Shown piece after piece: positions 1-7,682 of a DNA stretch of 43,871 nucleotides (positions are counted from its first letter, which is position 1; each line of letters opens with the position of its first letter). Made by a program: the position numbers and the translations under genes. The notes under the pieces were generated by a model. That model did not search any database, had not been told where the DNA came from, and was given only the letters and a program-made list of their open reading frames with translations. Source of the stretch: JACVRU01 sp040902725. Its GTDB lineage: Bacteria > Actinomycetota > Thermoleophilia > Gaiellales > Gaiellaceae. The stretch lies in the NCBI GenBank assembly GCA_040902725.1, contig JBBDWU010000012.1, positions 1-43,871 of the forward strand, given 5' to 3'.

Positions 1-360
<360 letters not shown>

Positions 361-543
361 GAATTGGCTTGCCGTTGCCGGCAATCCTTATCACTTCGAG
401 CCTGAGCTCAAAGGTCACGCCCAGTCGGCATCGCAAGCGATGCCTTAGGGCATGACGGGTTCATATCGATCCCCTCACGACAAGCCGAAGCTCGTCGATC
501 GGGTCTCGACGTAAACGCACGCTGTTGAGTTTTCAAAGACCGC
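361..543 (-). promoter_or_regulatory. 16S rRNA leader with boxA-like antitermination site and hairpins
   Basis: This is the leader between the upstream terminator and 16S. At 521-543 the minus strand reads GTCTTTGAAAACTCAACAGC, close to the boxA block of actinobacterial and Bacillus rrn leaders, where NusB/S10 bind. Two strong hairpins follow towards 16S. One is GGCATCGC/GCGATGCC at 427-444. The other, at 369-384, is TTGCCG/CGGCAA closed by a GCAA tetraloop. They may belong to the 16S processing stem. No convincing -35/-10 pair was found, so the transcription start is not placed. Confidence 0.6.
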
Positions 544-564
544 GCCACCCTGCTCGGCGGCGTC

Positions 565-590
565 AAAAAAGCCTCCACTCGCGCAGAGGC
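565..590 (-). terminator. Rho-independent terminator downstream of the tyrS-like gene
   Basis: On the minus strand an 8-bp stem (GCCTCTGC / GTGGAGGC, two G-U pairs) closed by a GCGA tetraloop is followed at once by six T. It would end the operon coming from 6317. It lies just upstream of the boxA-like site, so it could instead act within the rRNA leader if the rRNA promoter is further upstream. The stretch 591-724 shows no gene; a weak extended -10 (TGCTATCAT, about 699-707, minus strand) is the only promoter-like feature seen there. Confidence 0.75.
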
Positions 591-724
591 CCCAGGATGC
601 TAGCGGATCGTCGGTCGTATCCGTCGGCGTCCTCTGGGGGCGCTCCAGTCGTCGAGTTACAGGACCTTTCAACGCCGCCTCGTCGAGACAGCCGGAGAAT
701 GATAGCAACGCCGCCGCACGCCTG

Positions 725-1861
725 CTAGCTAGGGCGTCTGACGCGCAGGAAGCGTCGTTTTCCTGCTTGCAGCGTGGCGCCGTCCTTCAGGGCCACGTCG
801 TAGGACTCGACCACGAAGCCGTCGAGCTTCAGCCCGCCCTGGTCGATCACGCGTCGCCAGTGGCTCGTCGTCTCCCCCAGCTCGCCCGCCAGGAGCGCCG
901 GCAGGTGAACCGTCGCTTCGGAGACGATGACCTCCGGCACCTCCTCCGGCGTCTCCCCTCGCCGCACGACCCGCGTGAAGTGCTCTTCGGCGTCGCGCGC
1001 CGCGTCGTCACCCCACGCCCGGCGCACGATCGACCGGGCCAGCTCGAGCTTCGCCTCCATGGGCTCGCCCGCCGCCGGCTCCCGCTCCAGCACGAGCCGG
1101 TAGTACTGCGGCAGCAGCTCGTCGGGGATCCGCATCGTCTTGCCGAACTGCTCGCTCGGGTCTTCCCTGAGCGCGACGTAGTTGCCGCGCGAGGCGCTCA
1201 TCAGAGTTCCGTCCCAGCTGAGGAGGAGCTCGACGGTCAGGGCGATCTGCGGCTCCAGGCCGTAGGCCTCCATCACGTCGCGGCCCATCAGCAGGTTGTA
1301 GAGCTGGTCGGTGCCGCCGAGCTCGACGTCGGCTTCGACCGCGACCGAGTCGTAGGCCTGCATCAGCGGGTAGAGCAGCTCGGAGACCGAGATCGGGCTC
1401 TGCTCGGCGAAGCGCTTGGCGAAGTCGTCCCGCTCGAGGAGGCGCGCGACCGTGGGGATCCGCGTCAGCCTCAAGATCTCGGCGAAGTCGACCTTCGCCA
1501 GCCATTCGCTGTTGAACCGGAGCTCGGTTCGCTCCGGGTCGATGATCGTCGAGGCGTCCTCGAAGTAGCGCTGCGCGTTGCGGTCGATCTCCTCGGGGTC
1601 GAGCATCGGCCGGGTCGCCGAGCGGCCCGACGGATCGCCGATCCGGGTCGTGTAGTCGCCGACGATCAGGACGCCGACGTGCCCCTCGTCCTGGAAGGCG
1701 CGCATCCGCTGGAGGGGGATTCCGTTCCCGAGCGTGACGTGCGGCGCCGTCACGTCGATGCCGAGCTTGACCCGCAGCGGGCGCCCGAGCTTCAGCTTCT
1801 GCTCGAGCGCCCCTGCGGGGAGAACGTCGACGGCGTTGCGCGTCAGCTCGGCGAGGCCCAT
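725..1861 (-). CDS. Tyrosyl-tRNA synthetase-like protein with altered HIGH and KMSKS motifs
   Basis: Class I aminoacyl-tRNA synthetase of TyrS type, 378 aa, near the low end of bacterial TyrS lengths. The Rossmann core, the IGDPSGR block (residues 74-80) and the tyrosine-pocket signature YxxxQxxD (Y164, Q168, D171) followed by ELGGTDQ are intact. A C-terminal S4-like RNA-binding segment (about 315-378, with RRVIDQGGLKLDG) is present. The two ATP-binding signatures differ from canonical TyrS. HIGH is TLGN (43-46), a form known from TrpRS, and KMSKS is LMSAS (220-224), losing both lysines. The frame is open throughout, so this is not simple decay. It starts 19 bp after the NiCoT gene and is probably the last gene of that operon. 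It may be a working variant or a paralogue with another role. TyrS ancestry is certain; activity is not. Confidence 0.85.
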   Translation of the reverse strand: MGLAELTRNAVDVLPAGALEQKLKLGRPLRVKLGIDVTAPHVTLGNGIPLQRMRAFQDEGHVGVLIVGDYTTRIGDPSGRSATRPMLDPEEIDRNAQRYFEDASTIIDPERTELRFNSEWLAKVDFAEILRLTRIPTVARLLERDDFAKRFAEQSPISVSELLYPLMQAYDSVAVEADVELGGTDQLYNLLMGRDVMEAYGLEPQIALTVELLLSWDGTLMSASRGNYVALREDPSEQFGKTMRIPDELLPQYYRLVLEREPAAGEPMEAKLELARSIVRRAWGDDAARDAEEHFTRVVRRGETPEEVPEVIVSEATVHLPALLAGELGETTSHWRRVIDQGGLKLDGFVVESYDVALKDGATLQAGKRRFLRVRRPS

Positions 1862-1880
1862 CCGCCGATTCTACGAGCGG

Positions 1881-2567
1881 CTAGAACGGGTATGGGGCGA
1901 TGGCCCAGGCCGCGGTCGCGTACCAGATGCCGAAGGCGAGGCTCGCCACGCCGAGGCCGGGCGCGACGACGCCGTAGGCAGTGCGCACGGGACGGCTCGC
2001 GAGCATCCTTCCGAACCCGGCCGTCAGCACCGTCATCGAGACCGCGGTGAAGAGCGCCAGCAGGGCGAGCGCGGCCACGGCCAGGCCTGTCGACTCGACC
2101 GAGGCGACGATGAGAATCCCGACGCCCGCGCTGCCGCCGATCCCGTGCGCCAGTCCGATGCCGAACGCGCCGATCGCCGTGCGTGCGCCGTGTGCGTCGG
2201 GATGGCCGTGGATCTGCAGGCCGCCCGACCGCCAGCGCATCAGCAGCCGCACCGCCAGGTAGACGATCAGGACCCCGATCGCCGTCTCGGCCGCCTGCTG
2301 CGCGCGTTCCGGCAGGTAGGCGCCGAAGAGCAGGATCGGCAGCCCGAGCAGGAAGAGCGTGACCGCGTGTCCCGCTCCCCAGGCGGCGCCCAGCACTGCA
2401 CCGGTGCGGGTTGCCCGCTCGCGGGAGGAAGCGACGAGCGTGCTGACCGCGGCGACGTGGTCGGGGTCGGTGGCGTGGCGCAACCCGAGCAGGGTGGCGA
2501 CCACCGAGACGAGCAGGATGGTCGTTTCGTCCGACCAGTTGGCGATGACGTCGTCGAGTCCGAACAT
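1881..2567 (-). CDS. NiCoT/UreH-like nickel-cobalt permease
   Basis: Integral membrane protein of 228 aa with about six hydrophobic segments. The signature HATDPDHVAA (H31, D36, H37) is the HX4DH metal-binding motif of NiCoT-type nickel/cobalt transporters. A second conserved-looking segment, GLAHGIGGSAG, lies near residues 138-148, as in the UreH/HupE branch. The loop IHGHPDAHG adds histidines that may collect metal. The ATG at 2567 has a good GGAG ribosome site. It follows the NicO-family gene by 15 bp in the same direction, so two different Ni/Co-type carriers share one operon. Direction of transport and metal cannot be read from sequence. Confidence 0.8.
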   Translation of the reverse strand: MFGLDDVIANWSDETTILLVSVVATLLGLRHATDPDHVAAVSTLVASSRERATRTGAVLGAAWGAGHAVTLFLLGLPILLFGAYLPERAQQAAETAIGVLIVYLAVRLLMRWRSGGLQIHGHPDAHGARTAIGAFGIGLAHGIGGSAGVGILIVASVESTGLAVAALALLALFTAVSMTVLTAGFGRMLASRPVRTAYGVVAPGLGVASLAFGIWYATAAWAIAPYPF

Positions 2568-2582
2568 GATCGTCTCCTTTCG

Positions 2583-3908
2583 CTAGAGCAGGGTTGGCAG
2601 GGCGCGTGCGGTCATGGCGAGGCCGAGGGCGATGACGACCAGCGCGCTCACCGCCGGGAGGGCGCTGACGAGAGGCCCGTCGAAGCTCAGGCGGCTGAAC
2701 GTGCGCCGGGCGGTGACTGCGACGAGCCCGATGCTCGTGACGGCTGCCGCCAGGCCGATGCTGAAGGCGACGATCAGGACGAGCCCGTAGCCGATCCGGT
2801 GGAGCGAGATCGCGGCGAGCAGGACGACGAGCGCCGTCGGGCACGGGATGATCCCCGCCGAGATGCCGATCCCGAGCAGGCCGCGCCCGGGATGCGCGTG
2901 CTCGTGATCGTGCGCGTGGGAATGGCCGTGTGCGTGCGCGCGGGCGTGACGCCAGCTACCGACGCGCCAGCGCAGGATCGCCAGCCCGACGCTGACGACG
3001 AGGAGTGCCGAGACGAGGTTCAGCCACGGATAGAGGGTCTCCGGGACGATGAGCTCCGACAACGCGAGCGTCACCAGGCCCAGCGCGAGCACGCCGATCG
3101 TGTGGGTGACCGTGACGATCAGCCCGAGCAGCACGGCGTGGCGCGGCGTCCCGCGGGAGCCGATCAGGAAGCCCGCGACGATCGCCTTCCCGTGACCCGG
3201 CTCGAGCGCATGAGCGGCGCCCCAGAAGAGCGCAAGGATCAGCGACACCAGGACGAACCCGACGCCGAGGTCGCCGGAGACGAGTCGCGCCAGCCCTTCC
3301 GCCGCACGCGGAGGAGCCGCGTCGGTCAGCTCGGGCGGGAGGCCCGACAGCTCGCCCGGCCGCACGTCTGCGGAAGCGCTCCGGACGTCGAGCGGGCTCT
3401 TCAAGAGATCCTTCGGATAGGCGAGCAGCAGCAGGCTCGGGCTCTCCGCCGGCGCCGTCGAGCGCTCGACCTGTGCTCCGCGGTCGGCTCTGACGACGAC
3501 CTCCCGCCAGCCGATCCGGTCCACGAAGGTCTCGTCCGCAAAGGCGACGCCCGTCCCCGCAGGCCCCGCGTCGTAGACGGCCTCGAAGCGCAGCGTCGCG
3601 AGGCCGCCGGCGCCGGGGAGTTCCGCAACGCGCGTGGCGAGAGGACGCAGGGCCGTCCGCCGCCCGTCGACCCGCAGGACAAGGCTGCGCGAGAGCGAGG
3701 CAGCGAAGCCGGGACGGCGCACGCGGTCGCCCTCCTGCAGGGCCGGGATCTCGGCCAGGTCGAGGACGTAGCGGAGATAGACGCGGTCGCCCGAGACGGT
3801 GACCTCCGCCGCGCGGTTGACCGTGAAGTTGCCGAGCGGGTGGGCTGCCACCGCTCCCGGTAGAGCGAGCGCGGCGAGTGCCACTGCGATCGCGAGCAGC
3901 CGCTTCAT
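2583..3908 (-). CDS. NicO/RcnA-like metal exporter with periplasmic N-terminal domain
   Basis: 441 aa. A signal peptide (about 1-22, ending AVAA) is followed by an exported domain of ~190 residues beginning HPLGNFTVN, then a six-helix NicO-type membrane domain. The motif HALEPGHGK (233-241) matches the metal site of the NicO family. A cytosolic or loop segment at 321-339 is almost all His, Ala, Gly and Asp (10 His), as in nickel/cobalt efflux protein RcnA. The ATG overlaps the stop of the TPR gene by 4 bp (ATGA), so the two are translationally coupled. The N-terminal exported domain is longer than in RcnA and may bind metal or a partner. Export of Ni/Co is the family expectation, not shown here. 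Confidence 0.75.
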   Translation of the reverse strand: MKRLLAIAVALAALALPGAVAAHPLGNFTVNRAAEVTVSGDRVYLRYVLDLAEIPALQEGDRVRRPGFAASLSRSLVLRVDGRRTALRPLATRVAELPGAGGLATLRFEAVYDAGPAGTGVAFADETFVDRIGWREVVVRADRGAQVERSTAPAESPSLLLLAYPKDLLKSPLDVRSASADVRPGELSGLPPELTDAAPPRAAEGLARLVSGDLGVGFVLVSLILALFWGAAHALEPGHGKAIVAGFLIGSRGTPRHAVLLGLIVTVTHTIGVLALGLVTLALSELIVPETLYPWLNLVSALLVVSVGLAILRWRVGSWRHARAHAHGHSHAHDHEHAHPGRGLLGIGISAGIIPCPTALVVLLAAISLHRIGYGLVLIVAFSIGLAAAVTSIGLVAVTARRTFSRLSFDGPLVSALPAVSALVVIALGLAMTARALPTLL

Positions 3909-5191
3909 CGCGCCCCCCGCGCCGCCACCGGCGACCAGATCAGGGAGAAGTGTGGGTTGACCGCGAGCGCGCGCCGGAACCACGTCCGCGCCTCCGCGCG
4001 GCGGCCCAGACAGCGCTCGATCATGCCGCGATGGAAGAACAGCAGTGCGTCCCGCGTGCCCAGACGAAGGGAACGGCGCGAGTAGGCGAGCGCCTCGCCG
4101 CAGCGGCCGTTGCGGGCGAGCGCCCACGCGAGGACGTCCTCCGAGAAGATGTTCGGAGCTGCTCGGTGCGCCTCGCGCGCGCGCGCGAGTGCCCCGGCGA
4201 GCCGGTGGCCGCGGTCGAGATCGAAGAGGGCCGTCTGGAGCTCCGTGCGCACGCCGTTGGCGCGCAAGAGCCGCTCGATTGCCTCCACCAGGCGCTCGGC
4301 GCGCTCGGCCTCGGCGCGTCGCCCCGCCGTCTCGAGCGTCTCGGTCAGCCGGATCGCGTACTCCGGGAGCGGCAGCCGGTCGACGACGCCGCGCAGCCTC
4401 CGCGCGGAGCTCGCGTAGTCGCCGGCCGCGGCCTCGACCCAGGCGAGCCCCGCCTCGGCCCGCACGTAGCCGGGTACGCGAGCGAGCGCCCGGCGATAGG
4501 CCCGCCGCGCGTCGCCGATCCGGCCCGAGTTAGCGTAGACGCGACCCAGCTGGACGAGCGCCGCCGCCGCGTACTCCGGCACCGTCGGCTCGAGCTCGAG
4601 CGCGAGCTCGAGCGCCTCGGCGGCAGCGGCCGGGCGGCCGATCAGCTCGCGCGCGTGCGCGACACGCGAATAGGACGCGATGCTGGGCGCGAGCTCGGCC
4701 ATCCGGTCGAAGGCGGCGAACGCCTCGCGATAGCGCCCGAGCCCCGCGAGCGCGTCGCCGAGGGCGCCGAGGGCGGCCGGGCTCTCGGGATCGGCACGGA
4801 GAGCTTCCCGCGCGAGGACGAGCGCCTGCCGGAAGTCGTGCCGGGTCGCTGCGAGCGCGGCGCGGCCGGCCGTGACGAGCCCGCCGGCGCCGGCCTCTCG
4901 AAGGGCGCGCTCCGAGCGCGAGAGGTATGAGGGATCGCCGGTCTCGCGGAAGCGCTGCTGGTAGGCGAGGCCGAGCAGAGTCAGGGTGCCGGCGGCCCGT
5001 GGCTGCTGATCGAGCCGGCGGACGTAGTCGGCCGTCCGGCCGGTCTCGAGGCCGCTGAGCAGCTCGCCGAGGAGCCGCGAATCGTCGGGCGGCCGCGCCG
5101 CGGCAGGTCCGCCGGCGAGCACCCCGCCGAGCAGGGCAACCGCGGCGGCCGCGCAGAGCGCGACCGCCGCGGTCGAGAGACCTCTAGGCAT
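3905..5191 (-). CDS. Exported tetratricopeptide-repeat protein
   Basis: 428 aa. An N-terminal hydrophobic segment (about 8-32, Ala-rich, ending AAA) looks like a signal peptide or anchor. The rest is a chain of helical repeats with TPR spacing, for example ALGDALAGLGRYREAFAAFD and AALVQLGRVYANSGRIGDAR, so it is probably a scaffold acting outside the membrane. It overlaps the DUF4331 gene by 8 bp upstream and the NicO gene by 4 bp downstream. The tight coupling suggests that the DUF4331, TPR and metal-carrier proteins work in one complex or pathway. No enzyme motif is visible. Confidence 0.8.
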   Translation of the reverse strand: MPRGLSTAAVALCAAAAVALLGGVLAGGPAAARPPDDSRLLGELLSGLETGRTADYVRRLDQQPRAAGTLTLLGLAYQQRFRETGDPSYLSRSERALREAGAGGLVTAGRAALAATRHDFRQALVLAREALRADPESPAALGALGDALAGLGRYREAFAAFDRMAELAPSIASYSRVAHARELIGRPAAAAEALELALELEPTVPEYAAAALVQLGRVYANSGRIGDARRAYRRALARVPGYVRAEAGLAWVEAAAGDYASSARRLRGVVDRLPLPEYAIRLTETLETAGRRAEAERAERLVEAIERLLRANGVRTELQTALFDLDRGHRLAGALARAREAHRAAPNIFSEDVLAWALARNGRCGEALAYSRRSLRLGTRDALLFFHRGMIERCLGRRAEARTWFRRALAVNPHFSLIWSPVAARGAR

Positions 5192-6317
5192 GGGGTGCCG
5201 CGAGGTACGGGAACGCGTTGGCGAACGCCTTGTCGTTCCGCTTGACGCAGTCCGTCGTTGCGGCGCCCTCGGTGATCAGCGCCAGCTCGGCGTCGATCAC
5301 GTCGTCCGCCAGCCGGCGGCCGTTGAGGAAGCCCATCGAGCTGGCCGTGTCGAACGTGAGGATGTCCGGCAACAGCACGTTGGCGAGGCCGGAGATCTTC
5401 CCGGCGTCGTCCGACTTGTTGTCGCCCGACTCGTCGTTGAGCGAGAACAGCGTCCTCAGCGAATCGACGACCTCGCCCCGGAACTTCGCCCGGTCAGAGG
5501 CGGGAGCCGACGCGTTGTACTTGTTGCGCTGCGACGGCTCGGTGCCCTTGGCTTCGAACGGGTTGTTCGGAATGAACACGGTCGCGATCGCCGGGCGGCC
5601 CATGCGGTCGATCTGCACGCCGCCGCGGTTCGTGGTCGCCCACACGCCGATCGCCGACGAGCCGGCCCGGGTCAGCATCGCCGCGGGCAGCTCGAGCACG
5701 ATCGAGGACACGTTCGTGCCCTTGAACGCATCCGGCCGTGAGCCCTTGCAGCCGAGGAAGGACTCGTCCTTCTTCGTGCTGAGGATGTTGATGAACCCGT
5801 TCAGGTCGAAGAAGAACGGGTCGTCGCGCATGCCCGCATAGGCCGAGACGGCTCCGCTGCGGTTCACGCGGACGTCGCCGAAGGCCGAGGTGCGGCCGCT
5901 GACGATCGTCTTGCCGTTCCGCTTGACGACCATGCTCTGGACGCCGCCGGCGTTCGGGCGGCCGAAGGTGACAGCCAGCGTGACATCGCCGCGCGCGTCG
6001 CCGTTGTTGTCGACGCGGAGGTTGTAGACGACGCGTTGGGTCCGCCTGACTGCCGGCGTGCTCGACGCGAACGCCGCCTGCCGGCCGGCCTTGGTCAGGC
6101 CGTTGACGTTCAGGACGAGCACGGTCCGCCCGCTCTTGGCGCGGTAGGCGTAGACGTCGGTGATGTCGGTGCGGAGATCGCCGCCGGGCGGTGTCAGACC
6201 GGGTGCGTCGAGGTGGTCTGCACCGACTGCGGCCGTCGGGCCGGTCGTGCCCATGAAGGCGGCGGTTGCCACTGCCGCGGTCATGAGTGCGACTGCCACG
6301 AGCCATGACTTACGCAT
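5184..6317 (-). CDS. Secreted DUF4331 protein
   Basis: 377 aa with a clear signal peptide (MRKSWLVAVALMTAAVATAA...). The mature protein begins near GADHLDAPGL, the hallmark of DUF4331. It continues with TDITDVYAYR, VLVLNVNG and a C-terminal part with GFLNGRRLADDVIDAEL, all typical of that family. The molecular function of DUF4331 is unknown. The ATG at 6317 has a perfect AAGGAG ribosome site. It is the first gene of the operon running down to the tyrS-like gene and faces a divergent ECF sigma factor across 99 bp. An ECF-type promoter lies in that gap. Secretion and an envelope role are inferred from the signal peptide. Confidence 0.85.
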   Translation of the reverse strand: MRKSWLVAVALMTAAVATAAFMGTTGPTAAVGADHLDAPGLTPPGGDLRTDITDVYAYRAKSGRTVLVLNVNGLTKAGRQAAFASSTPAVRRTQRVVYNLRVDNNGDARGDVTLAVTFGRPNAGGVQSMVVKRNGKTIVSGRTSAFGDVRVNRSGAVSAYAGMRDDPFFFDLNGFINILSTKKDESFLGCKGSRPDAFKGTNVSSIVLELPAAMLTRAGSSAIGVWATTNRGGVQIDRMGRPAIATVFIPNNPFEAKGTEPSQRNKYNASAPASDRAKFRGEVVDSLRTLFSLNDESGDNKSDDAGKISGLANVLLPDILTFDTASSMGFLNGRRLADDVIDAELALITEGAATTDCVKRNDKAFANAFPYLAAPHA

Positions 6318-6352
6318 GTGTGAGCTCCTTGTCGGGGGTCGGAACGGCCTTC

Positions 6353-6378
6353 ATTCGCAGCGGGTCGCGGATCGGTTC
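6353..6378 (-). promoter_or_regulatory. ECF-type promoter of the DUF4331 operon
   Basis: On the minus strand GAACC (6378-6374) is followed after exactly 16 nt by CGAAT (6357-6353). The start codon is 36 nt further on, behind an AAGGAG site. The -10 resembles the CCGAAT element I recall for SigK-type factors. The same pair with the same spacing faces the sigma gene on the other strand. Confidence 0.6.
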
Positions 6379-6387
6379 GCCGAACCG
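6373..6387. repeat. Perfect palindrome at the centre of the divergent ECF promoters
   Basis: CGGTTCG, one C, CGAACCG: 7-bp arms without mismatch. Each arm contains the -35 element (GAACC) of one of the two divergent promoters, so the palindrome is at least partly two back-to-back -35 boxes. It could also be an operator. Confidence 0.7.
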
Positions 6388-6407
6388 ACTTCGCGCGCGG
6401 GCCGAAT
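6382..6407 (+). promoter_or_regulatory. ECF-type autoregulatory promoter of the sigma gene
   Basis: GAACC (6382-6386), 16 nt, CGAAT (6403-6407; CCGAAT if read from 6402). The expected transcription start, about 7 nt downstream, lies next to the ATG at 6417. The sigma mRNA would thus be leaderless or nearly so. Confidence 0.6.
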
Positions 6408-6416
6408 GAGGTCAGG

Positions 6417-7016
6417 ATGCAGACCACCGTGGCCCGTGATCTCGCGCACTTCTCCGACGAGGCGCTCGTCGCCCTGGTGGCCCGCGGCGAGGAGGACGCG
6501 TTGGCCGAGCTCTACGACCGCCTCGGCGGGATCGCCTACAGCCTGGCGCTTCGGATCCTGCGCGACCGGGCGCTCGCCGAGGACGCCGTCCAGGAGGCAT
6601 TCCTTTCGGTCTGGCGGTCGGCCTCCCGCTTCGTGCCGGAGCGCGCGCGTGCGCAGAGCTGGCTCCTCACGCTCGTCCACCGCCGCGCCGTCGACCTCGT
6701 GCGGCGCGAGGACGTGCGGCGCGCCGAGCCACTCGCCGACGTGGAGACCGGAGGGACCGAGACGGCGGAGGAGGCGACCTGGCTGCGCTTCGAGCGGGAG
6801 CGCGTCCAGACGGCGCTGAAGACCCTGCCGGACCAGCAGCGCGAGCTGATCGAGCTCGCGTACTACGGAGGCTTCACCCAGTCACAGCTCGCCGACCGCG
6901 TCGGCGTGCCGCTGGGAACGATCAAGAGCAGGATGTTCACGGGGCTCACCCGCCTGGGCGAGCTCCTCCGCGACGACGAGAGGGAGCCATGGAGCGCACG
7001 GATCTCCACGAGCTGA
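6417..7016 (+). CDS. ECF RNA polymerase sigma factor (SigK-like)
   Basis: 199 aa, the usual size for an ECF sigma factor. Region 2 spans about 30-95 (LAEDAVQEAFLSVWR, then SWLLTLVHRRAVDLVRRE). Region 4 spans about 130-185 (TLPDQQRELIELAYYGGFTQ, then GVPLGTIKSRMFTGLTRL). There is no sigma-70 region 1 or 3. The anti-sigma gene starts inside its 3' end (28-bp overlap). The paired promoter elements imply autoregulation and control of the divergent DUF4331/metal-carrier operon. The signal sensed is unknown. SigK-like is a guess based on the RskA-type partner and the CCGAAT-like -10. Confidence 0.9.
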   Translation: MQTTVARDLAHFSDEALVALVARGEEDALAELYDRLGGIAYSLALRILRDRALAEDAVQEAFLSVWRSASRFVPERARAQSWLLTLVHRRAVDLVRREDVRRAEPLADVETGGTETAEEATWLRFERERVQTALKTLPDQQRELIELAYYGGFTQSQLADRVGVPLGTIKSRMFTGLTRLGELLRDDEREPWSARISTS

Positions 7017-7663
7017 GCGCCGCCTACGCGCTCGACGCGCTCGACGCGGACGATCGCCGCGCCTTCGAGGCGCACCTCGGCGGGTGCGAGCGGTGCAGGA
7101 ACGACCTGGCCGACTTCTCGTACACGGCGGGCCTGCTCGCGTATGGCACCCCGTCGACCGCTCCGCCGGCATCGCTCCGCGCGCGGGTCCTCGACGAGGT
7201 GCGGCGTGAGCGGCAGGTCGTGGTGCCGCTCAGGCGCCCCCGGTTCGTGCTGGGCGCGGCGACGGGGCTCGCCGCGGCGGCCGCCGTTGCCCTGGCCTTC
7301 TGGGTCGTCTCGCTCTCGGGCGAGCTCGACCGCAGCCGGGCAGCGCTCGACGTGCTCGCCGACCCGGCCGCCCGCTCGATCGAGCTCGAGGGCGCCGCCG
7401 GCCGGCTCGTCGTGGATGCCGAAGGGCAGGCCGCACTGGTCGTCCGCGACCTCGCCGCGGCCCCGGCCGGCAAGACGTACGAGGTCTGGGTGATCCAGGG
7501 GGACGCTCCGCGCCGGGCGGGGCTCTTCGAGGGCCGGGCCGCGCGCGACCTGGTCCTGCTCGACCGTCCTGTCCCCGACGACGCGGTCGTGGCGGTCACG
7601 CTCGAGCAGGACGGCGGCGTCGACGCCCCCACCGGCGCGCCGCTCTTCAGCGCCTCAACCTAG
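6989..7663 (+). CDS. RskA-type zinc-binding anti-sigma factor
   Basis: 224 aa. The N-terminal anti-sigma domain has the zinc motif HxxxCxxC (H29, C33, C36), with H7 a possible fourth ligand. One transmembrane helix lies at about 83-105. The extracytoplasmic C-terminal domain, with GRLVVDAEGQAALVV and KTYEVWVIQGDAP, matches the RskA C-terminal domain of anti-sigma-K factors. It would hold the upstream sigma factor at the membrane until a signal releases it. The ATG overlaps the sigma gene by 28 bp and has its own GAGAGGGAG ribosome site. Confidence 0.88.
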   Translation: MERTDLHELSAAYALDALDADDRRAFEAHLGGCERCRNDLADFSYTAGLLAYGTPSTAPPASLRARVLDEVRRERQVVVPLRRPRFVLGAATGLAAAAAVALAFWVVSLSGELDRSRAALDVLADPAARSIELEGAAGRLVVDAEGQAALVVRDLAAAPAGKTYEVWVIQGDAPRRAGLFEGRAARDLVLLDRPVPDDAVVAVTLEQDGGVDAPTGAPLFSAST

Positions 7664-7666
7664 GGC

Positions 7667-7672
7667 TACAAT
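7667..7672 (+). promoter_or_regulatory. -10 element (TACAAT) of the PBP gene
   Basis: TACAAT lies 10 nt upstream of the GTG start at 7683 and just after the anti-sigma stop codon. No ribosome site is visible between them, so the transcript would have little or no leader. The -35 is not obvious. Confidence 0.45.
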
Positions 7673-7682
7673 TCCCCTCTTC

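Noticed and set aside
1734..3863. Very long open frame (709 codons) on the plus strand
   Set aside because: It lies antisense to the tyrS-like, NiCoT and NicO genes. Its protein is a low-complexity Arg/Asp/Gln-rich shadow, typical of GC-rich DNA.
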